From positions 4,923-34,571 of the IMG/VR virus record IMGVR_UViG_3300029448_000175: a stretch of 29,649 bases of DNA; one strand, written 5' to 3'. Position numbers and translations under genes: made by a program. The notes under the pieces are model-generated. The model was not told the DNA's origin, ran no database searches, and saw only the letters and a program-made list of their open reading frames with translations. Of the stretch, positions 19,401-26,166 are shown one piece after another (positions within the stretch are counted from its first letter, which is position 1; every line of letters begins with the position of its first letter). This DNA is from a virus.

Positions 19401-20196
19401 CTTTTTGTTGTTGATGATTAAAATTTAATATTCTTTTAGATCTAAATCTAACATAATTAAGCGGAGCTAATATGTTAGCATTAAAAGATCCGTTTAAATC
19501 TTTTAAAAATACTCTATTGTTAACTCTATCTACTCTATCAACATATATTTCTCCTAAGTTTTCGTTTGCAGGAGCAGCAACTGTTTCTTGCTGTATAAAA
19601 CCTATTATGCTGTCCATCTGGAAAACTCTCATGTCTTCTCTGATGTCTAAATCTTGAAGCGTAGGCAATATTAAATACGTTTGATTGTTTTCATCTACTT
19701 CTACCGCTTGAACTTCTGATTGTATTTCATAGATGTCGTTAAAAACTAAATCATAACTTTGAGTTCTAGCGTCGTATTCGTATATAGAATCTGCTTTAAT
19801 AGTGTTTTCTACAAATCCAGTGTAGTCTGTTTCTTCGTTGTAGTTAGGACTTTGAGGAGTGTTATCTGCAAAAGGATAATTAGTTCTAGCAGAGTTTGTA
19901 ACTAAATGATATGCTAGGTCTGTAGATCTGTCTACGGTAGTTCCTACTATACTAGATCTAGTTATATTATTTACAAAAGGAGGATATGGTCCAAATGTTC
20001 CAGGCTGCAAAAATGAGCCATCTAAAGCAAATATTTCACTATTAGCTCTTACAGTTTCTAAAGATCCTTCATTACCTTCAGAAGAGCTACTAACTCTAAT
20101 ATTAAAAGCTTCTCTATAGTATCCTTGACCAACTAACCTTTCATCAAGGTCAAGATTCATACCACCTTTAACAAAAGTTCTTTTTAATTCAGCCAT
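13414..20196 (-). CDS. Muzzle/stabilization-like giant tail protein, 2,260 residues
   Basis: This protein probably forms the distal tail (muzzle) below the ring proteins. Its N-terminus (residues about 7-36, FVKGGMNLDLDERLV then a YYREAFNIRVS segment) is the signature I associate with crAss-like and uncultured marine phage stabilization proteins. Other recurrent blocks are a GIVYRDEYGRETPVLT strand pair (about 1280-1300), KSYKFFVKDTSLDYHVA (about 1333-1350), LTDTERLDGKFFVFVKT and, near the C-terminus, a DGWWLDDIVTDLEQG...KWHNN motif. The product is beta-rich, rich in Asn, Asp, Gly and aromatics, and has no membrane segments. Residues 1560-1571 read DTNGDGGVGILD, a dockerin/EF-hand-like calcium loop. 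The start follows the stop of the 417-residue gene by 2 bases. Gene identity is confident; the exact structural role rests on family memory and position. Confidence 0.8.
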   Translation of the reverse strand: MAELKRTFVKGGMNLDLDERLVGQGYYREAFNIRVSSSSEGNEGSLETVRANSEIFALDGSFLQPGTFGPYPPFVNNITRSSIVGTTVDRSTDLAYHLVTNSARTNYPFADNTPQSPNYNEETDYTGFVENTIKADSIYEYDARTQSYDLVFNDIYEIQSEVQAVEVDENNQTYLILPTLQDLDIREDMRVFQMDSIIGFIQQETVAAPANENLGEIYVDRVDRVNNRVFLKDLNGSFNANILAPLNYVRFRSKRILNFNHQQQKGYITGVNVFDGLIFFTDGNNEPKKINIRRSKDGTVSNSVAVYPNWISDRRYFHTRLIMPNPDNAAGFQNIPYYDFFGNINTGTGGVIESNCTVIRPNPEEHLKVLSDVGVIQTEQNVVGPKVGVMTHPFPIHPIWSSGKQLQFAVAFANEGGFFEHQVGGNVNDVLGVDVPMISFNTAELNNSYEEIYGDFFLIGDPALPGNDASLISRKLSCTLSVPDAFAYSSWLFTSSLQELNAYSVYVGAGDQGNSNVFMPSPGSLYTQFGGGFHPSNGYALLGENEGPDNVLNFRILATEHSNFAFPNNDYIPGSNLGLGLGALTVPGAIPSAFLDDVSTQTFDPDSINEDGSTMLDLYNNYYGTSGTRILPGTNDPRDYELLEYFDATNPVMSINAAVAGSVVSSGSHPIRKAFHRGGLLSQVNAIASEQGFNVMSNYWGITQAEADKYIHNGWFDFNENNLLRPTGPGRFVVPPHGFNVGDIIILEGKGNTVISSQSVGQYSDKNLAGENYIVEKNTIHEAGQTSHFKSNGLDFNIEPVVLESGDQGGQVFTNESVLYNNPYDEVQSRRHDGYGDKVRARIVKIEQVNIRDNDVVISTVDENGQRSQTIQDSWIDCNGVAYNDLTEKFIFLNEKLVGKPILDGSDVNGENGLPPSFFSTKSLGSQYIFTIEIIDNNLKKSHETSLRADLSNKHIDIQNAVDGGGLQPVGFGDVTKNAAMMERNHLAKKSPYFDLNQGFGFVEGSIPNAPKTYGANNLPMYYGPPLPQVWSISLASLVADSEVSDEKAFKDQMLRFSYRYQYIDNEYSGLAPFTTVVWRTLNQSIDWPNYYISLINEIKNLDLLDWRPKNLPKDVKAIELFMKSEEANNIYSIKKYDFRDNEYLLPANGSYSGVHNFKAETLGLTLDPNQLLRPFDSVPRTALAQEVVANRVIYGNYLKDYNLQEVDINSENPIDIKVNLSVELFNYINQTQTDILDADGNSIVVGIIPEDNVIDAFQDSYANQINANFGVPLESIKSYRSYQVGIVYRDEYGRETPVLTNKQAILKVTPEQAKKSNRIKVTVKNPHPSWAKSYKFFVKDTSLDYHVASLEEAFHFVKDDNSDLPIATPNDSSEALSVLAFNSNDRNKIQEGDILIQKRAHRIAGPPDPALTNITYGYEPDNDSLEYEVQRIQNEAPQAIIDALTDTERLDGKFFVFVKTDRPLIINNPVGPLPGPNTPKTQGVFETRPKPNYDSDLYFEASQAYPIVMDDETDEQFIKVGRMVEAFVYTPGANFDGTLQSNAIVNPLDTFFPTEYGVDTNGDGGVGILDETAFQPIKVTAVKTLSGRHSQNDDIFTEIVLDQAVTLTAPPAPSTLTLRILEHRGDRHNVGEHVYVTVVGGVVNSNSVIVRRHTHVSNFNLTNNIALPIALPWYNCFTFGNGVEISTARNSFNSARIQKGVKASTTYEDYAEVQESGSLIFSGIYNSYSQFNETNQFIEALGITKRFNPDHGSVQKLFARSNDLLVLCEDKVLKVLADKEAIFKADSEPDLVATNRVLGQSVAFDGEYGISTNPESFAHYGFRSYFADAKRGVVLRLSKDGLTAISYAGMDSYFKTNLSFTRASAGASAENADYIFGSYDVDKNEYLISSEGFRAIPSIEYSETGSTPATDFVEGITVAWDEGLNVWTSFRTYVASAQGYSINNKYFSPFQARHYEHDSLISPYGAYEGIFGSGLNADGTGSMLRLHQPRVAVVYNENPGMVKDFTYVNYEGSQARIISDYSDDVISTEVDKDGWWLDDIVTDLEQGMSINFKNKENKWHNNFNKYVQEKFVQGEQFFNDPVVNGETTISLGSVESVQVSQTYPDGSPSAIIIQFEQVSDLFAYAVAQDDNGSISDLFLAIVEEGPNDTVFFNNYQFMGLLLNIDASNNQALVTLTDPFNPATGNNVVNALQNNFLNNNVFVNPPAQLFAFIQESQSISQGGNIDGVKGYYAKAMWRNNDHKNKSELFATALNAIESSK

Positions 20197-20198
20197 TA

Positions 20199-21452
20199 TT
20201 AATGCTTAATAAACTTGTTTTGATTTCTTAACGCTTGAGCAAATTCTTCTATTTTAAAGTTAGATAGTCTTAATTTAGCCTGTCTTTTAGCTGCTCTAGC
20301 TTCTTTCTTTAGCATAGCAAGTATTCCTGCTGGTATTCCAGATCTAACAGACGCTAAGTTGTATTGAACGTGCTTATATAAAGCTTCTTCAGCAAACTTA
20401 TGTACTTTCATCTCATACTCGCTACCTAGCGAATCGCTTATATATTCAAGTACTACAGTTTTACCTACTAATCCAGAAGCAAATCTTATTCTACCAGTTC
20501 TGTCATCTATGTAGTAAGTTCCATTAACTTGAGCTCTTTCAGATTCAATACCATATCTTCTACCATATACATCCATCAAACCATTATCGACGGCTGGATC
20601 ATAAGATATATTAGAGTCTGTTATATTAGAGTTTGGCGATCTAAAGTTTGTTAACGATGTAGATTCAAAAGTTCCAAAACTAATTGTCTCAGAAATACCT
20701 GCGCCTATAAATTCGTTTAGTGTAACTATAGGAGAAACATCGCCGCCTACAGAAACAGCAGTGTTAATGTTTATAATACCTATGTTTGTATTTATAGAAG
20801 GATTAAAAACAGGATTAGAGTTATCTCTAGTTATTATAGCGTTTAAACCTATTCTAGCGTCTGAAGCTGATCCTGTAGTAAAAGCAGTCAATCTATAAAT
20901 AGGATTATCAGGCGTAGTAGCGGGTATAGCGCTTATAGTACAAGTTATAACAGTTGTTGGCACTTGTCTCATTCTTTGAACGTCGTTAGTTCCGTCAGGT
21001 CCGCCACCGTCGTTAGCTCCATTATCACCAGTATCAAAATCAGGAAATCCGTTTGAATCTTGCTGTATTCTAAAAGCATTGCTAGTTCTTCTTTCTGGAT
21101 ATATTATTCTGTGTATGCCGTCGGCGTCTACAGAAGAAAGTTTAACATAGTTAACGTAGTCTTTAGGTAATATGAAAGACAAATTGTTAGGAACTTCAAA
21201 CTCTTGAGCTTTTATAGATTTTAAAGTATCATAGCTTAGCTCTTGCAAACCTCTTTGAGAAAAGAATGCAACCTCAGTTCTATTAGCTTTTCTTATTATT
21301 TTATCTTCACCAACGTAAGATATTAAAAATCCATTTATAAAATCGTGTAAATCAGTATGTTGATATTTTGTAGCTAAATTATTAGCAGAATCACCAACAT
21401 CTAACGAAGCTTCACTATAATACGATCTATCAAAAATAAAATCTTCTGGCAT
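20199..21452 (-). CDS. Connector/ring protein, tail-tube-A/P22 gp4-like candidate
   Basis: This is a 417-residue protein. The N-terminal ~110 residues are helical (ATKYQHTDLHDFINGFLIS, then an AFFSQRGLQELSYD segment). A Thr/Asn/Ser-rich beta insertion follows (about 150-290), then a YYIDDRTGRIRFASGL strand pair, and a long basic C-terminal helix (EMKVHKFAEEALYKH, then AKRQAKLRLSNF). Helical ends around a beta insert match the portal-adjacent adaptor or gatekeeper proteins called tail tubular A in T7-like and ring proteins in crAss-like phages. It lies between another candidate ring protein and the muzzle, where a connector should be. It starts 1 base after the TAG of the preceding gene, so coupled translation is likely. 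Confidence 0.6.
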   Translation of the reverse strand: MPEDFIFDRSYYSEASLDVGDSANNLATKYQHTDLHDFINGFLISYVGEDKIIRKANRTEVAFFSQRGLQELSYDTLKSIKAQEFEVPNNLSFILPKDYVNYVKLSSVDADGIHRIIYPERRTSNAFRIQQDSNGFPDFDTGDNGANDGGGPDGTNDVQRMRQVPTTVITCTISAIPATTPDNPIYRLTAFTTGSASDARIGLNAIITRDNSNPVFNPSINTNIGIININTAVSVGGDVSPIVTLNEFIGAGISETISFGTFESTSLTNFRSPNSNITDSNISYDPAVDNGLMDVYGRRYGIESERAQVNGTYYIDDRTGRIRFASGLVGKTVVLEYISDSLGSEYEMKVHKFAEEALYKHVQYNLASVRSGIPAGILAMLKKEARAAKRQAKLRLSNFKIEEFAQALRNQNKFIKH

Positions 21453-21453
21453 A

Positions 21454-22434
21454 CTACTTGTTTCTTACGTTTAATTTTTCGTTATTTTTGCCTGTGCCAA
21501 CTTGAGCTATATCACCTTGCTTTAATGTTACACCAGCTAGCTGCAGTATTTTATTGGTTAGCATAGTAGCTTCAGAAGAATGAACTTCAAAATCTACAGA
21601 TCTAGCAGGATCATACAAAGGCTTTCTAACTTCTTTATTATCAAAACTCAAAGACTGAGTTATATATCCCCACCTAGGCGTTATAGGTTTTCTAATGTAA
21701 GTTATTATAATATTTTCAGGCCTTACATTAGCAGGATCTAAATTACCGTTGTTATCAAACCTTCTAAATCTAGGACTTCCACCTTGAGCTGCTGTGTCAT
21801 AAGAAGGGTCAACAAAATATCTTTGAGGACTATTGAAAGTATAGTTGTGTGGGTAATTATCTGCTCCAAAAACTCTTATAAAATCTTTTTCTCTACCTTC
21901 AAAAGTGTATATAGGCCTTCTTAGTGTAGGTCTTGTAAGCTTATTGCTCATACAATATATGAGTTCTTTTTTACTTACATATTCAGCTTCGCTAACAAAA
22001 TGAGCTTTTTCTCTTTGTGAATAATCAACAGGACCAACGCCTTCAAATCCGGTAGCCTCAACTTCTCCAGAGGCTTGATTGTTATTGTTTACAGAAACTA
22101 GTATAGTTTGTATTTTATAAAAGTCTTCAGGCGTAAACATATTATATAAAAAAAAGTTAAAACCTGAAGTGTCAGGAACTTTAAGAGAAGCTCCATAAAC
22201 TTCTTTTTCAAAATACTCTATTTTTTCTCTAATAATATCAAATCTATCAGAATGCTCTGAATCGTTGTGCCTAGTTCTACCGTAAGCTTCGTGGTCATAA
22301 AAATAAGAGTCAAATATTTCCATTTGAGCCTGCTCGGCAAAAACATTAAACTCTCTTGGCGTTATATACCCTCTTTGCTCTTTGTTTGAAGTGTCTAATA
22401 CTCTTTGATATATCTTGTTTATGTTTATTCCCAT
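21454..22434 (-). CDS. Connector/ring-like structural protein
   Basis: This 326-residue protein begins MGININKIYQRVLDTSNKEQ, then RGYITPREFNVFAEQAQMEI. I recall this start in a conserved structural protein of marine crAss-like or related phages, encoded just before the second connector gene. The rest is mixed: an acidic helix (about 55-85), a short LYNMFTPEDFYKIQ segment (about 92-105), a Tyr/Arg-rich beta part, then a PITPRWGYI segment, and a C-terminal helix with EVHSSEATMLTNKILQLAG. It has no membrane segment and no catalytic motif. Its place between the post-capsid gene and the tail-tube-A-like gene supports a portal-adjacent ring. Translation begins 2 bases beyond the 60-nt hairpin, so its expression may be controlled by that structure. 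Confidence 0.55.
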   Translation of the reverse strand: MGININKIYQRVLDTSNKEQRGYITPREFNVFAEQAQMEIFDSYFYDHEAYGRTRHNDSEHSDRFDIIREKIEYFEKEVYGASLKVPDTSGFNFFLYNMFTPEDFYKIQTILVSVNNNNQASGEVEATGFEGVGPVDYSQREKAHFVSEAEYVSKKELIYCMSNKLTRPTLRRPIYTFEGREKDFIRVFGADNYPHNYTFNSPQRYFVDPSYDTAAQGGSPRFRRFDNNGNLDPANVRPENIIITYIRKPITPRWGYITQSLSFDNKEVRKPLYDPARSVDFEVHSSEATMLTNKILQLAGVTLKQGDIAQVGTGKNNEKLNVRNK

Positions 22435-22436
22435 AC

Positions 22437-22496
22437 AATTACTTTTTATAGTTGAGTAACCACCCCGAAGAGTGGCTACTCTTCTATAAAGTAATT
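22437..22496 (-). promoter_or_regulatory. 60-nt extended hairpin with UUCG tetraloop filling the intergenic gap
   Basis: On the minus-strand RNA an inner 12-bp stem (GAGTAGCCACTC with GGGTGGTTACTC, two G-U pairs) is closed by a C(UUCG)G loop at 22466-22469. Two unpaired A residues on each side lead to an outer stem, AATTACTTTATAG with CTATAAAAAGTAATT, with a 2-base bulge. The left arm starts inside the upstream stop codon and the right arm ends 2 bases before the next ATG. No T-tract follows, so it is not a standard intrinsic terminator. It could stabilise or process the mRNA, or control translation of the ring-like gene. Confidence 0.75.
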
Positions 22497-23340
22497 ACGC
22501 GTTTAATCGCTTTTCAATGTTAGAATAAATCTCCATACCTTCATCAGTTTTAAACCAATGAGCAAGCGCCGTGTATGGATGCTCGTCAAAAGGTACCGTC
22601 ATTAATTTTCTACCTGTAGAACCCCAAGTAAAGTTTCTTTGATCTTGAGAAAGTCTTATTATGTTAGCTTCAACGGCTTTAATACCAAAGTTTCTAAGCT
22701 GAACATTATCGTCTTTAGCTAATTCTAAGAACAAAGTAGGATTTCTACGAGCAAATAGTAGTAAATCTCTTTTAAGTTCCTTAGAGCTCAAGTTAGATAC
22801 TTGAGATCCAACCTCTGCTCTCATTATTGCTTCAGCTAAATCAATATCTATAGATCTTGCTAGATCTAAAGCTTCTATTTCCATTTCTAAAATGTCAAGC
22901 TGGTTAGCCGCAACTTCAACAGGTTTGAACTCATAATAAATTCTATCTTTATCTGGGTGATATAGCGATAAAAGTTTTTGAAGTACTGTTTTTTCTTTAG
23001 GCACAAACAAAGATCCTTTTTTAAAAACAACATGCTCTAATCTTTGGTCGCCTTGCATTTCGTCTACAAAGCATGTTCTTTGATTAGCAGTGTTTTTTAG
23101 CTCTCTTTCGTAACCTTTTTCTTCATCAAACCAGTATATGTTGGAAGTTTTTATAGATCTTGTTAAAGGTTTTCTATTATCTTTTAAATAATAAATTCTA
23201 TCTTTTATTTCCCATTCTGGTTTTTTAAGTTGAGGCTTTTTAATAAGCGTATCAACTACATCGTTTGTAGCTTTTACTTTAGGTTGTGCTACTTTAACTT
23301 TAGGAGCAGCTTTTGCTGCAGTTTCTTTTTTCTTTGTCAT
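22495..23340 (-). CDS. Conserved phage protein of unknown function with basic Lys/Ala tail
   Basis: This is a 281-residue protein. Residues 1-45 are a disordered basic tail of Lys, Ala, Pro and Val (AAPKVKVAQPKVKATN) that could bind DNA or a negatively charged partner. The conserved-looking core begins with YYLKDNRKPLTRSI (about 49-62) and continues with NQRTCFVDEMQGDQ (about 86-99) and LQKLLSLYHP (about 121-130). The C-terminal half is helical and charged. I recall proteins with a KDNRKPL...FVDE...LLSLYHP pattern beside the capsid gene in many uncultured marine phages, none with a known job. It sits between the capsid terminator and the 60-nt hairpin, so it is probably made at a lower level than capsid. 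Capsid-linked or DNA-condensing roles are inference only. Confidence 0.6.
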   Translation of the reverse strand: MTKKKETAAKAAPKVKVAQPKVKATNDVVDTLIKKPQLKKPEWEIKDRIYYLKDNRKPLTRSIKTSNIYWFDEEKGYERELKNTANQRTCFVDEMQGDQRLEHVVFKKGSLFVPKEKTVLQKLLSLYHPDKDRIYYEFKPVEVAANQLDILEMEIEALDLARSIDIDLAEAIMRAEVGSQVSNLSSKELKRDLLLFARRNPTLFLELAKDDNVQLRNFGIKAVEANIIRLSQDQRNFTWGSTGRKLMTVPFDEHPYTALAHWFKTDEGMEIYSNIEKRLNA

Positions 23341-23360
23341 GATATAATATAATAAAAATT

Positions 23361-23393
23361 AAAAAAAATAGAGGGAGAAATTAATCTCCCTCT
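23361..23393 (-). terminator. Intrinsic terminator after the major capsid gene
   Basis: On the minus strand AGAGGGAGA and TCTCCCTCT form a perfect 9-bp stem around a 6-base loop (TTAATT). One A and an unbroken run of eight T follow. The stem begins 14 bases after the capsid TAA. The plus strand lacks a T-tract after the stem, so it acts on minus-strand transcription. The next gene starts only about 20 bases later, so this probably limits rather than stops read-through. Confidence 0.9.
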
Positions 23394-23407
23394 AATAATA
23401 TAAGTGC

Positions 23408-24940
23408 TTACTGCATTAACACGAAGTTGTTAGCACCTTGAGTTACCAAACATCTTTCAGATAAGAAGTGGATTTGCATAGCATCCAAAGCAGAAGTAGC
23501 AGCACCAACAGATCCTGTTACCCAAGACTTCATTCTTCTGTCATCAGTTTGAGAAGCTCTATAACGAACGTGTAAGAAAGGACGCTTCAAGTTTTTACCA
23601 AGAATTTGGTCGTAAACAGTTGAAGTACCAGCTGGAATAAATACACCGCGAATAGCAGCTGATCCAGCAGCGTCGTTAATACCGCCTCTAGTAGCTTTAT
23701 CATTTAGGTATCTGAAGTCAGACTTATAGAAGTCGTAAGAACCTCTTCTAAATCCAGAGAAGCCTAAGTTAAGAGCCATATCTTCAGAGTTATCAAAAAC
23801 TCCGTAAGAAGTACCACCAGCGTAATAACCGTTCATAGCTGCTAGCATATCGTCGATAGCAAGAGATACGTTTCTATTACAGAAAATCATGTTTTCTTCA
23901 ATAGCACCTTGCTTGTCAAACTCAGCTAAAATAGCATCAAACTCAGCTAAATCAGTAGCAGCAGCTACACCATCAATACCAGCAGTAATATTACCTCTAT
24001 CTAATAAAGCAGCAAATAATCCTTCTGTACCGTGGTCATTACCAGCAGCTGAAGTAGCACTTGGCAAGAATCCAGTACCCGGAGTTTCAGAAGTAGTACT
24101 ACCTAGTTCAGATTCTAGCATAGCCATTTCTAAATAATCAGCAAATCGAGCTCTAGTATCAGCTTGAGCTTTTAGATACCATAAGTAACCTGACTCACCC
24201 ATTTCAGAAGCAACTTCAACCCAACCAACTCTTGAAGCGTCTGATCCAGATACTTCGTAGTAATCTTTTAAGATAATTGGCTTGTTGTTGAAAGATACAA
24301 AGTCTGGCTCGTTAGCGGGTCTACTATCAGTAGCAGCACCAGTTGCAGTAGTATGATACGACTGTCCTTTACCAAATTCAGAACCATAAACTAAAATAGT
24401 AGTTCCGTCAGCAGTAGCGTCAGTTGTTAAAGCAGTACCATCGTAAGAAAATACTTCAATAGTGTTAGCGCCAACGTTGACAGCTACAACTATACACTTT
24501 CTAACTTCATTTGCATTAGCTACGATTACAGTGTCGTTAACTCTAATACCATGATCGACAGTACCTGTTGGAGCAGCTGTTACAGCATTTCCATCAATGT
24601 CGTTTTGTAAAGTAATTAAATCAGAAGTAGCACCAATACCACCAGTAACAGCACCACCAGCTTGAGTAACTGTACCTGTATAAGACAAATGTAATCTACC
24701 TTGCTCAGACCAAACAACTTGGTCAGCAGTCATGGGCTCTTCAGCGCCTACTTGTGATAAAAATCCTGAAATAGTTCTAGGACCAAAAACCTCAGCTTCT
24801 TTTTCCATTAAATCTGGAACATATTGTTGCGCCCAGCCTTGTCCGGCTGTTGACGCTAGGTCTAAATAATTTGAAGCTAGCGTTTGTCGCTGAGCAGAAG
24901 GAACGCTGTTCAAATTAGCACCAAATGATAATTGTGGCAT
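23408..24940 (-). CDS. Major capsid protein (HK97 fold, crAss-like type)
   Basis: This 510-residue protein would form the capsid shell. The N-terminal arm (residues 1-80) includes AQQYVPDLMEKEAEVFG and ends with a VVWSEQGRLHLSYTG strand. Residues about 88-190 are a Gly/Thr/Ala/Val-rich beta region that looks like an inserted domain or E-loop extension. The P-domain-like part has a WYLKAQADTRARFADYLEMAMLESE helix region (about 250-275), then a Glu/Asp-rich helix and an NMIFCNRNVSLAIDDMLAA segment. The C-terminus ends with RYRASQTDDRRMKSW and a TQGANNFVLMQ strand. Position after portal and scaffold, and a strong terminator directly downstream, fit the most abundant virion protein. No separate prohead protease gene is visible in the window. 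Confidence 0.85.
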   Translation of the reverse strand: MPQLSFGANLNSVPSAQRQTLASNYLDLASTAGQGWAQQYVPDLMEKEAEVFGPRTISGFLSQVGAEEPMTADQVVWSEQGRLHLSYTGTVTQAGGAVTGGIGATSDLITLQNDIDGNAVTAAPTGTVDHGIRVNDTVIVANANEVRKCIVVAVNVGANTIEVFSYDGTALTTDATADGTTILVYGSEFGKGQSYHTTATGAATDSRPANEPDFVSFNNKPIILKDYYEVSGSDASRVGWVEVASEMGESGYLWYLKAQADTRARFADYLEMAMLESELGSTTSETPGTGFLPSATSAAGNDHGTEGLFAALLDRGNITAGIDGVAAATDLAEFDAILAEFDKQGAIEENMIFCNRNVSLAIDDMLAAMNGYYAGGTSYGVFDNSEDMALNLGFSGFRRGSYDFYKSDFRYLNDKATRGGINDAAGSAAIRGVFIPAGTSTVYDQILGKNLKRPFLHVRYRASQTDDRRMKSWVTGSVGAATSALDAMQIHFLSERCLVTQGANNFVLMQ

Positions 24941-24959
24941 GTTTTAAATATTTTTAAAG

Positions 24960-26141
24960 TTATTTATTTTTTTTAATTCTAAATTTAAAATCAGAAGAAT
25001 CATCACCTAAAATTTTAACTTTTACACCATCAGAGCTATACTCTTTATGAGCACTTCTAGGTGTCATATCAACGTTTTTAGCTTTGCTTATACTTTCTTT
25101 AACAGCATCAGCTTTACCTTGCTCGTAAAAATGTTTGGCAATAGCATCAGCATTCATAGCTGTAAATAAAGATTTGTGATAGGAAGCAGCGTCTTTAATA
25201 GTTTGATCTTCTCCTAGAAACTTTCCAAGAAAATTATTCAAATCACTTTGATTCTGCTTAACAGCATCAACGTTGTTAACTTTAAATCTATATCTTTTAT
25301 CTCCGACGTTGTATTCAAAACCTTTGAACTTGTCGTTAAAAACTTCATTAGTTTTTTTGTCAAATATAGATTTTTGTTTTTCTGCTAAAACTTTAGTTTC
25401 TTCAGATTTCAAATTATAATCTTTGAAAAAATTAATTGCTTCTTGTTGTTCTTTTGTTAATTTAGAACCAGCTTTAATTTCTTCGTAATACTTAGACTTT
25501 TGCCCGTCTAAATAGGCTTTAGCGTTAGCAACTTGCTCTTTTAACGCTAGCTTTTTTCTTTTAATGTCTCTTTCATCATCAACTTCTTCGTCGTAGTTGA
25601 ACTGATCGTCCATTAAAAAACTTATTTCTTCACCGCTTAAATGTGGTTTAGTTTTTCTATAATAATCTATTAGCACAGTTTCGTTATCTACTTCTGTGTA
25701 ATTTTTATTAAGACTAACATAGTCTTCTAAAGTTCCTCCAGTCTCGTTCATAAATTCAACTAGCTTTTCTAAATTGCCAGGAACTTTAACTTGAACTTCT
25801 CCTTGCTCGTTATAACCTACTTCTAAACTAGGCTCACTTTGCTCGGTAGAGGCTTCTTCTTCATTAGTTACCTCTTCTACTAAATTTTTAAGTTCTTCAT
25901 TAGGCTCATCATCGTTAACCTCTTGCTTAACTTCTTCTTGAACTTCTTCAACTTGCTCTTGCTCTTCTTTATTTTCTTCTTGAGCCGCGGGCAAATCTAA
26001 ATTTACTTTTACAACACTTTCGTCGTCAGCAGACATAAACGTAGGTTGTTTTGTTTCAACTTGCTCTTGATTGTCATTGCTAGTATCCTGAGACTCTTGC
26101 TCAACTACTTCTTCGATAATATTTTCTTTATTTTCTTCCAT
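24960..26141 (-). CDS. Acidic scaffold-like protein
   Basis: This 393-residue protein has a very acidic, disordered first ~120 residues dominated by Glu, Gln, Asp and Val. A charged helical middle follows, with coiled-coil potential (about 190-270, for example KLALKEQVANAKAYLDGQKS). The C-terminus is short and basic (FKFRIKKNK). An acidic helical body with a basic end is the usual plan of phage scaffolding proteins, whose C-terminus binds the capsid inner face. The order portal, this gene, capsid is the classic one for a scaffold. It has no membrane segment, protease motif or cysteine. It starts 25 bases after the portal stop behind an AT-only leader. The scaffold role is inferred from order and composition. 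Confidence 0.7.
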   Translation of the reverse strand: MEENKENIIEEVVEQESQDTSNDNQEQVETKQPTFMSADDESVVKVNLDLPAAQEENKEEQEQVEEVQEEVKQEVNDDEPNEELKNLVEEVTNEEEASTEQSEPSLEVGYNEQGEVQVKVPGNLEKLVEFMNETGGTLEDYVSLNKNYTEVDNETVLIDYYRKTKPHLSGEEISFLMDDQFNYDEEVDDERDIKRKKLALKEQVANAKAYLDGQKSKYYEEIKAGSKLTKEQQEAINFFKDYNLKSEETKVLAEKQKSIFDKKTNEVFNDKFKGFEYNVGDKRYRFKVNNVDAVKQNQSDLNNFLGKFLGEDQTIKDAASYHKSLFTAMNADAIAKHFYEQGKADAVKESISKAKNVDMTPRSAHKEYSSDGVKVKILGDDSSDFKFRIKKNK

Positions 26142-26166
26142 AATATAATATAAAATTAGTTAAAAA

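Noticed and set aside
24941-24959. AT-only near-palindrome between the scaffold and capsid genes
   Set aside because: A TTTAAA repeat in AT-rich DNA makes a weak stem with no T-tract after it; expected by chance.
24960-26141. Prohead protease in or near the scaffold gene
   Set aside because: No Ser/His/Asp protease motif could be seen; the protein is acidic and helical only.
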